Of a stretch of 64,000 nt of DNA, positions 34,712 through 42,989 are shown piece by piece. The position numbers and the translations under genes are program-made. The stretch comes from Myxococcus virescens. Its GTDB lineage: Bacteria > Myxococcota > Myxococcia > Myxococcales > Myxococcaceae. The notes under the pieces were generated by a model. It was not told where the DNA came from, did no database searches, and saw nothing but the letters and a program-made list of their open reading frames with translations. Position 1 is the first letter of the stretch. Each line of letters opens with the position of its first letter. Location: assembly GCF_900101905.1 (NCBI RefSeq), contig NZ_FNAJ01000003.1, positions 713,552 to 777,551 of the forward strand, in the 5' to 3' direction.

Positions 34712-34781
34712 GCGGACATCCTGCGCATGGCGGGGCTGATTGATATAGCGAGATTCCGACAACCCATCCCGAGAAGGCGCC

Positions 34782-35567
34782 ATGGCGAAGCAGCTCCAGG
34801 TTCCTTTCACCACAAACCTTCCACACCCCGTGTATTTTCGGACGGCGAGCCTGCCTGCCGCGGCGACGTACCCCCGGCATCGGCACCCCTGGGGTGAGTT
34901 CGTCTACGCGTTCAGCGGGGTGATGGAACTCAAGCTGGCAGGCAGCCACTACCTGGCGCCACCGCAGTACGGCATCTGGCTTCCACCCGACGTGGAGCAC
35001 CGGGGCATGAACCGCTCCGAGGCGAGCCACTGCTCGCTCTACCTCGCGCAGGCGTGGTGCCGGGGCATGCCCAAGACGACGTGCGCGCTGGCGGTGAGTC
35101 CACTGGTGAAGTCATTGCTGGAGCACCTCCGTGCGCATGAGCTGGCGCAGCCTCGCACGAGCGCCGAGCGCCGGCTGTTCCGGGTGCTCATCGACCAGCT
35201 GACGCTGGCCCCCACCCATGGGAGCTACCTGCCCATGTCCGATGACTCGCTCCTGGAGCCGGTCCTCACGGCGCTCGAGCAGCACCCGGAGGATGAGCGC
35301 TCCCTGGCCGAGTGGGCTCGGGTGCTGCACACCACGGAGCGGACGCTGGAGCGGCGCTGTCAGCAGCATCTGGGGCTGTCGTTCAGCGAGTGGCGCCAGC
35401 GGCTGCGCGTGGTCAAGGCGCTCGCGAGGCTGGAGCAGGGCCACTCCGTGGAGGCCATCGCGCTCGACCTGGGCTACAGCAGCGCCTCCGCCTTCATCGC
35501 GATGTTCCGGCGGATGACAGGCACCACGCCGGACAAGGTCCGGGGCCACGGCTTCGTGGCCTCGTGA
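34782..35567 (+). CDS. AraC family regulator (cupin N-domain)
   Basis: A 261-residue regulator with an N-terminal cupin (YPRHRHPWGEFVYAFSG, metal or ligand site) and a C-terminal AraC DNA-binding domain. Both HTH units are visible: SLAEWARVLHTTERTLERRC and ALDLGYSSASAFIAMFRRMT. It most resembles NimR/YdeO-type cupin regulators that control an adjacent DMT exporter. It is divergently arranged with the EamA gene, with 70 bp between, so it probably controls that promoter. A small membrane gene begins 10 bp after its stop. Confidence 0.88.
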   Translation: MAKQLQVPFTTNLPHPVYFRTASLPAAATYPRHRHPWGEFVYAFSGVMELKLAGSHYLAPPQYGIWLPPDVEHRGMNRSEASHCSLYLAQAWCRGMPKTTCALAVSPLVKSLLEHLRAHELAQPRTSAERRLFRVLIDQLTLAPTHGSYLPMSDDSLLEPVLTALEQHPEDERSLAEWARVLHTTERTLERRCQQHLGLSFSEWRQRLRVVKALARLEQGHSVEAIALDLGYSSASAFIAMFRRMTGTTPDKVRGHGFVAS

Positions 35568-35576
35568 GGGTCGCAC

Positions 35577-36080
35577 ATGAATCTCATTGAATGCTCATCC
35601 CTGACAGGGGCCGTTGTTGGAAGCGGCGTGGGCGCGGTGTTCGGCTACCAATGGGCGGGCGTCCTGGGCGCTGGGGCAGGCGCGGTGGGGGGCTTCGTCC
35701 TGGGCCTGTTTCCCGGCCCGCTCATTGGCGGTGGACTGTTCTGGGTCGTCCTGACGCAGGACCGTTGGTCCCGGCGGAAGCAACTGCGCCCCCGTCTCGG
35801 ACGCTACTGGGCTCGGGACCAAGCTCAGGCATGGGAGGACCTGAAGGAACGGCTTCCTGTCGCAACGAAGGTCCAAGGCACCGTCATCCTGCGCGATTCC
35901 TTCGACTGTCACCTCGACATCGGTGTCACCTTCCCCGGGCGAATCAATTCCTGGAACCACCCACACGACAATCCCACCCCTCCCCCGCTCGACGCCCGCG
36001 TGGAAGCCACCGTGCTCTCGTTTGACGATGCAGCCCGGGAAGTGGTCCTCACACGCCGGGAACAAGTCCCACCGGAGTGA
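35577..36080 (+). CDS. Membrane protein with glycine-rich segment and S1-like domain
   Basis: A 167-residue protein of unknown function. Residues 8-60 have a Gly/Ala-rich hydrophobic hairpin (TGAVVGSGVGAVFGYQWAGV), then a basic stretch, then at about 95-165 a beta-barrel-like domain that reads like an S1/OB fold (TKVQGTVILRDSFDCHLDIG, VEATVLSFDDAAREVVLTRR). The S1-like reading is a motif impression, not proof. It starts 10 bp after the AraC stop and may be cotranscribed with it. It ends before a strong minus-strand terminator hairpin. Confidence 0.6.
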   Translation: MNLIECSSLTGAVVGSGVGAVFGYQWAGVLGAGAGAVGGFVLGLFPGPLIGGGLFWVVLTQDRWSRRKQLRPRLGRYWARDQAQAWEDLKERLPVATKVQGTVILRDSFDCHLDIGVTFPGRINSWNHPHDNPTPPPLDARVEATVLSFDDAAREVVLTRREQVPPE

Positions 36081-36103
36081 GCCCCATCGCCCGCTGGAAA
36101 AAC

Positions 36104-36139
36104 GAGGGCCGCGCCCCCCTTGGAATGGGCGCGGCCCTC
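36104..36139 (-). terminator. Strong intrinsic terminator for the minus-strand lipoprotein gene
   Basis: A perfect 13-bp stem (GAGGGCCGCGCCC at 36104-36116 with GGGCGCGGCCCTC at 36127-36139) has a 10-nt loop. Read on the minus strand it is followed by GTTTTT, the classic rho-independent pattern. It lies 27 bp beyond the stop of the lipoprotein gene. It may also end the plus-strand gene that stops at 36080. Confidence 0.85.
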
Positions 36140-36165
36140 ACGTGCGGCATCGAAGAGTTGAAGGA

Positions 36166-37623
36166 CTACTCGCAGCTGCCCTGCCGCAGGTACGACAACA
36201 GCGAAGCGTCGTTCTCTGAAGCCGGCTCCGCACCCACCAGGCACTGCCCCTGGGCGACGACGACCTGCGCGTCATTCGCGGAGAGCAGCAGCTCGCCCGT
36301 CACCACCTGCAGGCCGCCCTTGAAGCCCGTGGCGCTGTTGGCAGGCGCCGCGCGCAGGCTCGGCCCCCCCGCGCCCCCGCTGAGACGCAGCCGATAGGTC
36401 GCATCCTCATACGCCGCGGGAATCTCCGACGCGGGGTCCGCCTTCAGCGGCGCCAGGTAGAAGCGCGTCACCAGGTCGAACTCCGGCTGCACCTTCAGCA
36501 GCGGCGCGCCGTCCGCCCCGCGCGTCAGCGTCACGTCGAAGTGCCGACCCGACTGCTCATTGAGGTCCAGCGCGAAGAGCTTGTCGTTCCCCAGGCTCAG
36601 GTGGGTCTGCGCGTCGCCAAGGCCCAGGTTCTTCACCACGAAGTCCGTCTGGTTCTCCGTCGCCTCGACGGAGTACGAGATGCCGGCCAGGGACACCGTC
36701 CAATCCTTGCCACGCAGCGCCGGCGCCAACCCCGCGTAGGGAAGGCGAACCTCCGTGGTGTTGAGGTCCAGCGAGAAGCGCGCGCGCTTCGCCTGACCGT
36801 CCGCCTCGAACGCCACGAGCGGCGTGGCCCGCGCGGAGGAGAACGCGAAGGTGCTCCCCTCCAGCGCCAGCTCCAGCCGCAACGCGTCCAGGATGGAGGC
36901 GCTGACAATCCAGTGCGACTCGCCCTCCTTCGTCACCTTGAGCTCGACCTGCCCCACCATCACCTTCGGCAGGAACCCGGCCGATTCGGCGTCGATCTGT
37001 TCCACCGCACCCTTCAAGCCGCCCAGGTCCACCACCAGCGAGACGGTCTTCGGCAGGAAGCGCAGCGCCAGCGGCTCCGCGCGCTTCGCGCCGATGAGCA
37101 ACTCCAGCTCCAGGGAGTCGTCCCCCAGGTTCGTCGCGCGAACGCGCAGCTGCGCATCATCCACGAAGCGGACACAGTCCGCGTCCGCAGGCTCTCTGCC
37201 GTCCGTGCAGATCTGCTCGCCCTTCAAGCGGAAGACGGTGGCGTTGTCCTCCGTGGACTCCACGTTGGCCTCGGTGAAGACGCGCTCGCGCAGGAACCGC
37301 TCCAACTCGTCCGCCTGCGCGTCCACTTCATCCGCGTCGAACAAGGCGGACAGCGCCTCGCCTTCGTCGCCCGCCTGCCGCCCCGGAAGCGGCACGCCCT
37401 CGAAGCCCGCACCGAACAACGCCATCGCGTCATCCAGGCCATTGAGCGTCGACAGGTTGCTCACGGTCTTCATGCTGCTGCTGACACCTCGCAGCGTCTC
37501 CGCCGACCGGGAGGCGGCGATGTCGGCGACCTTCTTCGCGTCGGGAGCTTCATCGGAATCACAGCCCGTCGTGACGAATGCGACAGCCGCGACGGCCGCG
37601 AGCCAGGACCTGGAGTTCTGCAT
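36166..37623 (-). CDS. Lipoprotein of unknown function, beta-rich
   Basis: A 485-residue predicted lipoprotein (lipobox VTTGC, then DSDEAPDA). The mature protein lacks a domain I can name. It has an N-terminal helical part (VSSSMKTVSNLSTLNGLDDA) and long amphipathic strands with many charged residues (LVVDLGGLKGAVEQIDAE). AAGGAG lies 9 nt before the ATG at 37623; the frame is open further upstream only because a transposase remnant shares it. It ends in a strong intrinsic terminator. Similar large lipoproteins are frequent in myxobacteria. Confidence 0.72.
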   Translation of the reverse strand: MQNSRSWLAAVAAVAFVTTGCDSDEAPDAKKVADIAASRSAETLRGVSSSMKTVSNLSTLNGLDDAMALFGAGFEGVPLPGRQAGDEGEALSALFDADEVDAQADELERFLRERVFTEANVESTEDNATVFRLKGEQICTDGREPADADCVRFVDDAQLRVRATNLGDDSLELELLIGAKRAEPLALRFLPKTVSLVVDLGGLKGAVEQIDAESAGFLPKVMVGQVELKVTKEGESHWIVSASILDALRLELALEGSTFAFSSARATPLVAFEADGQAKRARFSLDLNTTEVRLPYAGLAPALRGKDWTVSLAGISYSVEATENQTDFVVKNLGLGDAQTHLSLGNDKLFALDLNEQSGRHFDVTLTRGADGAPLLKVQPEFDLVTRFYLAPLKADPASEIPAAYEDATYRLRLSGGAGGPSLRAAPANSATGFKGGLQVVTGELLLSANDAQVVVAQGQCLVGAEPASENDASLLSYLRQGSCE

Positions 37624-37799
37624 GGGGCGTTGCTCCTTGGGGTGGGTAGACAGGGCCCCCGCATCAGCAACGACCGCGCCAACCCAGACCCCCGGTGTTT
37701 TCAAGGGTTTCCGACACACCCTTGGCCTCATCGTCGGGGTTGCCGTGACATTCCTGTCATGACGGGCCTGTCGGCGCCGGTGCCAGGGTAATGCTTGCC

Positions 37800-38052
37800 G
37801 GTGCGGGGAATTCCCTGAGGCATCCCCTCGGATGAGCAGCAGCCTGTCCCCGCGCTCCGGCGTCTTCACGCGCACCTCCTTCAGACCCATTCCGAATTTG
37901 AGGTCCTTCACGTCCCGGAACGTCTCCTCCGTGGTGAAGCGCCGGCCGTAGGTGTCCAGCAGCTCCTGGGCCGTGGCCTCGCCGAAGCTGGTGGCCAGGC
38001 ACCAGTCCACCGACGACGCCACGCAATCCGCGCACGTCGCGGATGCATACAC
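37800..38052 (-). pseudogene. IS4-type DDE transposase C-terminal remnant
   Basis: Reading leftward from about 38052, the frame gives WCLATSFGEATAQELLDTYG, then FTTEETFRDVKDLKFGMGL and RLLLI, the C-terminal DDE (Glu-containing) part of IS4-type transposases. The N-terminal two thirds and terminal repeats are absent, and beyond about 37830 the frame no longer resembles the family. On the plus strand just past its break (38033-38158) a different reading frame gives RAAGFVPYVTVRALDRM, possibly the tail of a secreted glycosidase cut by the insertion. The element is dead. Confidence 0.65.
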
Positions 38053-38485
38053 CCGCTCACGCGCCGCGGGCTTCGTGCCCTACGTCACCGTGCGCGCGCT
38101 GGACCGGATGACGGTGAACGCCGGGTGGGACCCGCAGTCGCCCGTCCCGCCCGGGTCAACAGCTCGTCTCGACGAAGCACCGCGCCTCGAATGCCACACG
38201 AGGCGCGGTGCCCACCTTCAGCGCTGCCAGTGGAAGGCCCTGCGGAGTACGAGCGAACGGCTGAGGGGCGGAAGCAGGCAGCGTAGCCAACCTGTCTACC
38301 GAAGCGGCTCTCCCGCACCTGACCCGCCTCGGCTTGCCGTCAGCTCCCAGCGGTGGAGGGATGCCACCTTCAGAGAGGCCGTCCGCTCAGGGCGCGTATG
38401 CCTCCGCCGTGGCAAGTTGGCGGGTGCCATCTTCCCCCCACGACGAGAACCCTCGAAACTGAGCATGCTTTGGCTTTCGATGTGG
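38053..38485. other. Non-coding junction region beside the transferred pair
   Basis: About 430 bp between the transposase remnant and the 3' end of the AraC gene. The first 100 bp hold the possible glycosidase tail mentioned for the transposase remnant. No other gene-like frame, RNA or terminator was recognised. It probably marks one boundary of a transferred segment. Confidence 0.35.
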
Positions 38486-39253
38486 TCATGTCCTGCCGCG
38501 CAGATACCGCCTTGGCGTTTCGCCGGTCATCTGGCGGAAAAAGGCGATAAAGGCGCTGTCGCTGGCGAAGCCCAAATCGAAGGCCACCCCGCTCACGTTC
38601 TCTCCCGAGGCCAGCAAATCCACCGCCCGCAGAAGCCGCCAGCTCTGCCGCCAAGCCTGGTAACTCATACCGGTCTCGCGCCGGAAGATGCGAGTGATCG
38701 TGCGAGCGCTGGCTCCCACCAGGTTCGCGAGCCCAGAGAGTTCGGGCGGCAATTCGTCAAGGTTGAGCCGCGAGAGGCGCGGATCGCTCGGCACCGGCAA
38801 GAGCATCGGCTCGCGCCGGGCCGTCCGCAGCTCATCAAGGCAGACCGCCAGCAGGTTCGCCGCAGCCCCCTTGTTCCAGTCGGTCTCGAAGGGCGCATGG
38901 CTGATCCGTTCGAACACCTCACGCAGAAGCGGTGTCATCGACAGGATCGCCGGCCCCTCGGTCGGGGGCGCGATGCGGGACGTGTCGAGATAGATCGAGC
39001 GATATTCCACCTCACCGCGGATCAACACCCGATGCGCGGTCGCCGGCGGAATCCATGCCACCCGGATCGGCGGCAGCATCGAAATCATGCCGGGTAGCGC
39101 AATGCGGATCGAGCCGGCGTAGGCGAAGAGGAGCTGCCCTCTTTGATGGCTGTGCAGGCCGGAATCGTGGCGCACCAGCAGCGAGGCGATGCCGCTGACC
39201 GGCGCCGCCTGCTGGTCGGGGTCAAAAGGGTCGCTGGGCGCTAGCCAGGGCAC
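38486..39253 (-). CDS. AraC family regulator, probably horizontally acquired
   Basis: A 255-residue AraC-type regulator. The N-terminal cupin-like domain includes SGLHSHQRGQLLFAYAGSI; the C-terminal domain has both HTH units (LSGLANLVGASARTITRIFR and FDLGFASDSAFIAFFRQMTG). The start is a GTG at 39253. Base usage differs from the surroundings: GATC, rare in neighbouring genes, occurs at least eight times here. It faces the MFS gene across 92 bp with a dyad between, so it likely regulates the pump. Confidence 0.87.
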   Translation of the reverse strand: MPWLAPSDPFDPDQQAAPVSGIASLLVRHDSGLHSHQRGQLLFAYAGSIRIALPGMISMLPPIRVAWIPPATAHRVLIRGEVEYRSIYLDTSRIAPPTEGPAILSMTPLLREVFERISHAPFETDWNKGAAANLLAVCLDELRTARREPMLLPVPSDPRLSRLNLDELPPELSGLANLVGASARTITRIFRRETGMSYQAWRQSWRLLRAVDLLASGENVSGVAFDLGFASDSAFIAFFRQMTGETPRRYLRGRT

Positions 39254-39260
39254 TTGTCCG

Positions 39261-39275
39261 ATTTCCGATGGAAAT
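39261..39275. promoter_or_regulatory. Dyad in the AraC/MFS divergent promoter region
   Basis: ATTTCC and GGAAAT are separated by GAT, giving a 6-bp perfect inverted repeat in the 92-bp divergent region. It lies 7 bp upstream of the AraC start and 70 bp upstream of the MFS start. Its place suits an operator for the adjacent AraC-type protein. Since AraC proteins usually bind direct repeats, another factor is possible. Confidence 0.45.
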
Positions 39276-39345
39276 TGTCTTTCCGTTTGTAATACGCGGA
39301 GGCCCGAACGGCTACACGTGTTGGCGAATCGTCGTTGAGGTTGCC

Positions 39346-40563
39346 ATGTCCCCCCGTCCGCCGTTCCTGCTCGCCATTCTGCTCCTGAGCTTTCCGCAGA
39401 TCGTTGAAACCATCTACAGCCCGGCCCTGCCGCTGATCGCTACGGCCTATCGCGTCACCCCAGCCGAGACGGGCCAGACGCTGTCACTCTGGTTCGCAGC
39501 CTTCGCTTTCGGCGTGGTGGCCTGGGGCCGACTCTCCGATCTGTGGGGCCGCCGCCCGGCGCTCCTTGCGGGCCTTGCGCTTTATGCGGCGGGTGCGGCG
39601 TGGGCCATGGTCGCCAGTGATTTCTCACATTTGCTGGCCGCACGGCTTATTTCCGCCTTCGGCGCGGCGGTTGGATCGATCGTTACCCAGACCGCGCTAC
39701 GCGATAGCCATGCTGGGCCGGAGCTGGGCCGGGTCTTCGCGGTGCTTGGGCTGGCGCTGGCTATCAGCCCGGCGGTGGGCCTCTTCGCAGGCCAACTGCT
39801 CGCGGCCAAGGCCGGTCACAGTGGCGTCTTCGCGGCCCTCGGACTGCTTGCGGCGTCCATGCTCGGGTTGAGTCTCTGGCGCTGGCCTGAAACCCGCCCC
39901 GCTACTTTGTCTGTCGCCCCATTCTGGCCCACCTTCCGAGTCATGCTCCGCGATCCCGGCATTTGGCGCTGTACCCTGCTGATCGCCGCATTCAATGCCG
40001 CGATCTTCACCTGGTACCAGCTTGGCCCCTTCCTCTTTGCCGGGTTGGAGAACCCCTGGCTCTCATTCGGCCAGAGCGGTTTCCTGCTCGCCGCCGGGGC
40101 GCTGGCGGGGGCGCTGATGAACCGTGCCCTGTTGCGCCGCGGTTGGACGGCGGAAGCGCTGATCTCGCTCGGCGTCCTCCTCCTGGGGGCGGGGACCGGG
40201 CTCGTCATCCTGCTCACCGCGCTTCTGCCGCAGAGCCTGGCCTTCCTGATCGGCGTGACGCTGATCTCGTCCGCCTATGCCGTCGCGATCCCCAATGTGC
40301 TGGCCATCGCCCTGCGAGCCTACGCTGATCGGTTCGGGACTGCTGGCGCAATCCTGAGTCTCTTCTACTACAACCTCCTCGGCGTAGGACTGGTGATTGC
40401 CGGCTACGGCCAGCGCCTGGATTTTGCCTTGGCCATCTGCGCGCTGCTGGCGGCGATCGTCAGCGTCCGGCCAATGACGCGCAGAGGGGCATTGAGTGAG
40501 GAATCGCCTCCGGGGAGCAAGTCCCGAATCCTGTGTCGTTCGTCAGGAGGGGGTCGGAGCTGA
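39346..40563 (+). CDS. MFS multidrug transporter (Bcr/CflA-like), probably horizontally acquired
   Basis: A 405-residue DHA1-type exporter with 12 hydrophobic segments, motif A (GRLSDLWGRRPALLAG) and the motif C-type stretch ISPAVGLFAGQLLAA. It resembles Bcr/CflA or small multidrug exporters of alphaproteobacteria. GAGG lies 5 nt before the ATG at 39346. GATC occurs fourteen times in the gene. The natural C-terminus seems to be near VRPMTRR; the last 25 residues (SEESPPGSKSRILCRSSG) look like a fortuitous read-through into backbone DNA, marking the right end of the transferred segment. Confidence 0.87.
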   Translation: MSPRPPFLLAILLLSFPQIVETIYSPALPLIATAYRVTPAETGQTLSLWFAAFAFGVVAWGRLSDLWGRRPALLAGLALYAAGAAWAMVASDFSHLLAARLISAFGAAVGSIVTQTALRDSHAGPELGRVFAVLGLALAISPAVGLFAGQLLAAKAGHSGVFAALGLLAASMLGLSLWRWPETRPATLSVAPFWPTFRVMLRDPGIWRCTLLIAAFNAAIFTWYQLGPFLFAGLENPWLSFGQSGFLLAAGALAGALMNRALLRRGWTAEALISLGVLLLGAGTGLVILLTALLPQSLAFLIGVTLISSAYAVAIPNVLAIALRAYADRFGTAGAILSLFYYNLLGVGLVIAGYGQRLDFALAICALLAAIVSVRPMTRRGALSEESPPGSKSRILCRSSGGGRS

Positions 40564-40953
40564 GGGATCCCCTCGTCTAGCAAGTGGATCAACCAGCGCC
40601 TGCCTGGCCGCCACGTGCGAGGGAGCTGGCGCCTGGGCAGAAGGGCGGCCACCAGGAAGCGCAAGGTGGCCATCGACGAAGAGCAGGTGCGGGGCTTCCT
40701 CTCGGAGGTATTCGGGGTTGTCCTGGCCGAGCGCACGCAGGCTGTCATTGCGTTGGACTGCCCTGTGGAGCGTGAACCTCCGGGCCGTGCCTTGGGTCCA
40801 GAGGTTTCACCACGCGTGTTTCGCGACGCAAATGCTGCGCACCCTCTCACATGGGCGCAAAAATTTCGTAACCCGACTCCGGCCTCCCAAACGGCGTGGA
40901 AATTCGCACGCGATTGCGAGATGGGGCTGGCCGTTTGAGCAACCGTTGATACG
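40564..40953. other. Intergenic stretch upstream of nrfH
   Basis: These 390 bp lie between the transferred MFS gene and nrfH. One open frame, about 40588-40938, gives roughly 115 residues (DEEQVRGFLSEVFGVVLAER) with codon periodicity that looks gene-like, but no family, good start or ribosome site was recognised. It may be a decayed gene or part of a mobile element. The nrfHA promoter should lie here; no FNR-type box was seen by eye. Confidence 0.35.
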
Positions 40954-41457
40954 GTGTTCCGCGTGTCCTCGGCCTCCCGCACACTCCTGGCAGTGGCCCT
41001 GGGGCTCGCCCTGGGCTCGGCCATTGGCATCGGTGGCTACACCTTCGCGTACGCGAAGGGCGCGGCCTACCTGCATGACGATCCAGCCGCCTGCGCCAAC
41101 TGCCACATCATGACCGAGCAGTACGATGGCTGGCGCAAGAGCAGCCACCACGCGGTGGCCACCTGTAACGACTGCCACACGCCGGCGGCACTGGTGCCCA
41201 AGTACCTCAACAAGGCGAGCAACGGCTTCTGGCACTCCTTCTACTTCACCACCGGCACCTTCCCGGACCCCATCCGCATCCGCCCCGCCAACCGGCAGGT
41301 GACGGAGAGCGCTTGCCGGAACTGCCACGCCAGCCTCGTGGAGAGCATCGAAACGCCCCACGCGGACTCGTTGCAGTGCCTCACTTGCCACAACTCCGTG
41401 GGGCACCCCGAAGGCTCCGGGAACCCCGAACTCATCCATCAGGAGGTTGAACGATGA
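40954..41457 (+). CDS. nrfH: Cytochrome c nitrite reductase small subunit NrfH
   Basis: A 167-residue membrane-anchored tetrahaem quinol dehydrogenase of the NapC/NirT family. One N-terminal helix (about residues 10-32) is followed by four CxxCH sites: CANCH (47-51), CNDCH (71-75), CRNCH (121-125) and CLTCH (142-146). The first has the Met at CHIM, the haem-1 ligand typical of NrfH. It passes electrons from menaquinol to NrfA. The start is taken as GTG at 40954. Its stop overlaps the nrfA start by 4 bp, so translation is coupled. Confidence 0.93.
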   Translation: MFRVSSASRTLLAVALGLALGSAIGIGGYTFAYAKGAAYLHDDPAACANCHIMTEQYDGWRKSSHHAVATCNDCHTPAALVPKYLNKASNGFWHSFYFTTGTFPDPIRIRPANRQVTESACRNCHASLVESIETPHADSLQCLTCHNSVGHPEGSGNPELIHQEVER

Positions 41458-42938
41458 CCGAGCCCGAGAAGCAACGGCGCTTCAGCGGCGTCAAGCTGGT
41501 GATTGCCGTGGCGGTGGCCGCCGCCCTGGCCGCCGCTGGCGTCACCGCGCTCCTGGTCAACATCATGGAGCGCAAGCAGGAGGCGAAGAATCCCTTCTAC
41601 CGGGTGGTGGAGCTGGACGACACCATCACCGACCCGGAGGTGTGGGGGCGGAACTTCCCGCTGCAGTACGACAGCTACAAGCGCACGGTGGACCAGAAGC
41701 GCACCCGCTATGGCGGCAGTGAAGCCGTGGCGCGCACGCCGTCCCAGGCGGACCCACGCACCGTCGTCGCGCAGAGCCGGCTCGAGGAGGACCCACGGCT
41801 GGTGACGATGTGGAGCGGCTACGCCTTCGCCACCGACTTCCGCGAGGAGCGCGGCCACGCGCACATGCTGGACGACCAAGTCTACACCGAGCGCCAGCAC
41901 GTGACGCAGCAGCCGGGCACCTGCATCCACTGCCACGCCAGCGTGTACGTGCCCTACAAGAAGCTCGGCGACGGCGACCTCATCAAGGGCTTCGAGAAGA
42001 TGAACCAGATGCCCTTCATGGAGGCGCGCAAGCTGGTGGAGCACCCCGTCTCATGCATCGACTGCCACGACCCCACCACGATGCAGTTGCGCGTGACGCG
42101 GCCTGGCTTCATCGAGGGCATCGCCGCGCTCAAGGCCAGCCAGGGCGTTCCCAACTTCCGGGTGAATCAGGACGCGACGCGCCAGGAGATGCGCACGTAC
42201 GTGTGCGGGCAGTGCCACGTCGAGTACTACTTCAAGGGCAAGGAGAAGCGCCTCACGTACCCCTGGGCCAAGGGCATCAACATCGATCAGATCATGGCCT
42301 ACTACGACGAGGACGGGCACTCCGACTGGACGCACGAGCTCACGGGCGCCAAGGTGCTGAAGGCGCAGCACCCCGAGTTCGAGATGTACAACCAGGGCAT
42401 CCACGCGAAGAGCGGCGTGGCCTGCGCGGACTGCCACATGCCGTTCATGCGCGAGGGGGCGATGAAGGTCAGCGACCACCAGGTGCGCAGCCCGCTGCTG
42501 AACATCAACCGCGCGTGCCAGACGTGCCACAAGTGGAGCGAGGCGGAGCTGCTCCAGCGCGCGGAGACCATCCAGACGCGCACCTTCGAGACGCGGAACA
42601 TCGCCATGGACGCGCTGGTGGACCTCATCCACGACCTCGAGTCCGCCCAGAAGGCGGGGCTGCCCGAGGAGGCGCTCGCCAAGGCGCGCGACATGCAGAA
42701 GCGTGCCCAGTTCTACCTGGACTTCGTGGAGGCGGAGAACTCCATGGGCTTCCACGCGGACCAGGAGGCAGTGCGCATCCTGAGCAACTCCATCAACTTC
42801 TCGCGCCTAGGACAGAACGCGCTGCGGCCCAGTGGTGGCGCCTCCACCAGCCCCACCACGCGGCCTCAAGGCGCTCCGGCACCACTGACGCCCGTGTCCG
42901 CGGATGGCGCGGGTGAGACCCAGCAGGGCTCGAAGTAG
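41454..42938 (+). CDS. nrfA: Ammonia-forming cytochrome c nitrite reductase NrfA (all-CxxCH type)
   Basis: A 494-residue pentahaem NrfA that reduces nitrite to ammonium in the periplasm with electrons from NrfH. An N-terminal helix (14-35) serves as signal or anchor. Haem sites are CIHCH (157-161), CIDCH (201-205), CGQCH (251-255), CADCH (324-328) and CQTCH (355-359). The active-site haem, CxxCK in Escherichia coli-type NrfA, is CxxCH here, the form described for some clades. Catalytic residues have counterparts: Arg133 (ERGHAH), Tyr258 (CHVEYYF) and His306 (KAQHPEFE). The gene overlaps nrfH (ATGA) and ends in a strong terminator. A Pro/Ser-rich tail of about 40 residues follows the last helix. 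Confidence 0.94.
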   Translation: MTEPEKQRRFSGVKLVIAVAVAAALAAAGVTALLVNIMERKQEAKNPFYRVVELDDTITDPEVWGRNFPLQYDSYKRTVDQKRTRYGGSEAVARTPSQADPRTVVAQSRLEEDPRLVTMWSGYAFATDFREERGHAHMLDDQVYTERQHVTQQPGTCIHCHASVYVPYKKLGDGDLIKGFEKMNQMPFMEARKLVEHPVSCIDCHDPTTMQLRVTRPGFIEGIAALKASQGVPNFRVNQDATRQEMRTYVCGQCHVEYYFKGKEKRLTYPWAKGINIDQIMAYYDEDGHSDWTHELTGAKVLKAQHPEFEMYNQGIHAKSGVACADCHMPFMREGAMKVSDHQVRSPLLNINRACQTCHKWSEAELLQRAETIQTRTFETRNIAMDALVDLIHDLESAQKAGLPEEALAKARDMQKRAQFYLDFVEAENSMGFHADQEAVRILSNSINFSRLGQNALRPSGGASTSPTTRPQGAPAPLTPVSADGAGETQQGSK

Positions 42939-42947
42939 GCACGGCGA

Positions 42948-42974
42948 GCGGAAGCGGGAGGTGCCCGCTTCCGC
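42948..42974. terminator. Strong hairpin between convergent nrfA and DUF2147 genes
   Basis: A perfect 11-bp stem (GCGGAAGCGGG at 42948-42958, CCCGCTTCCGC at 42964-42974) with the loop AGGTG starts 9 bp after the nrfA stop and ends 15 bp before the DUF2147 stop. Its symmetry suits a bidirectional terminator; there is no T-tract. Confidence 0.75.
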
Positions 42975-42989
42975 CGTCCGCTGAAGCGG

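Noticed and set aside
40588..40938. Frame of about 115 codons before nrfH as a real gene
   Set aside because: It shows gene-like composition but no start, ribosome site or family; kept only as a note under the intergenic region.
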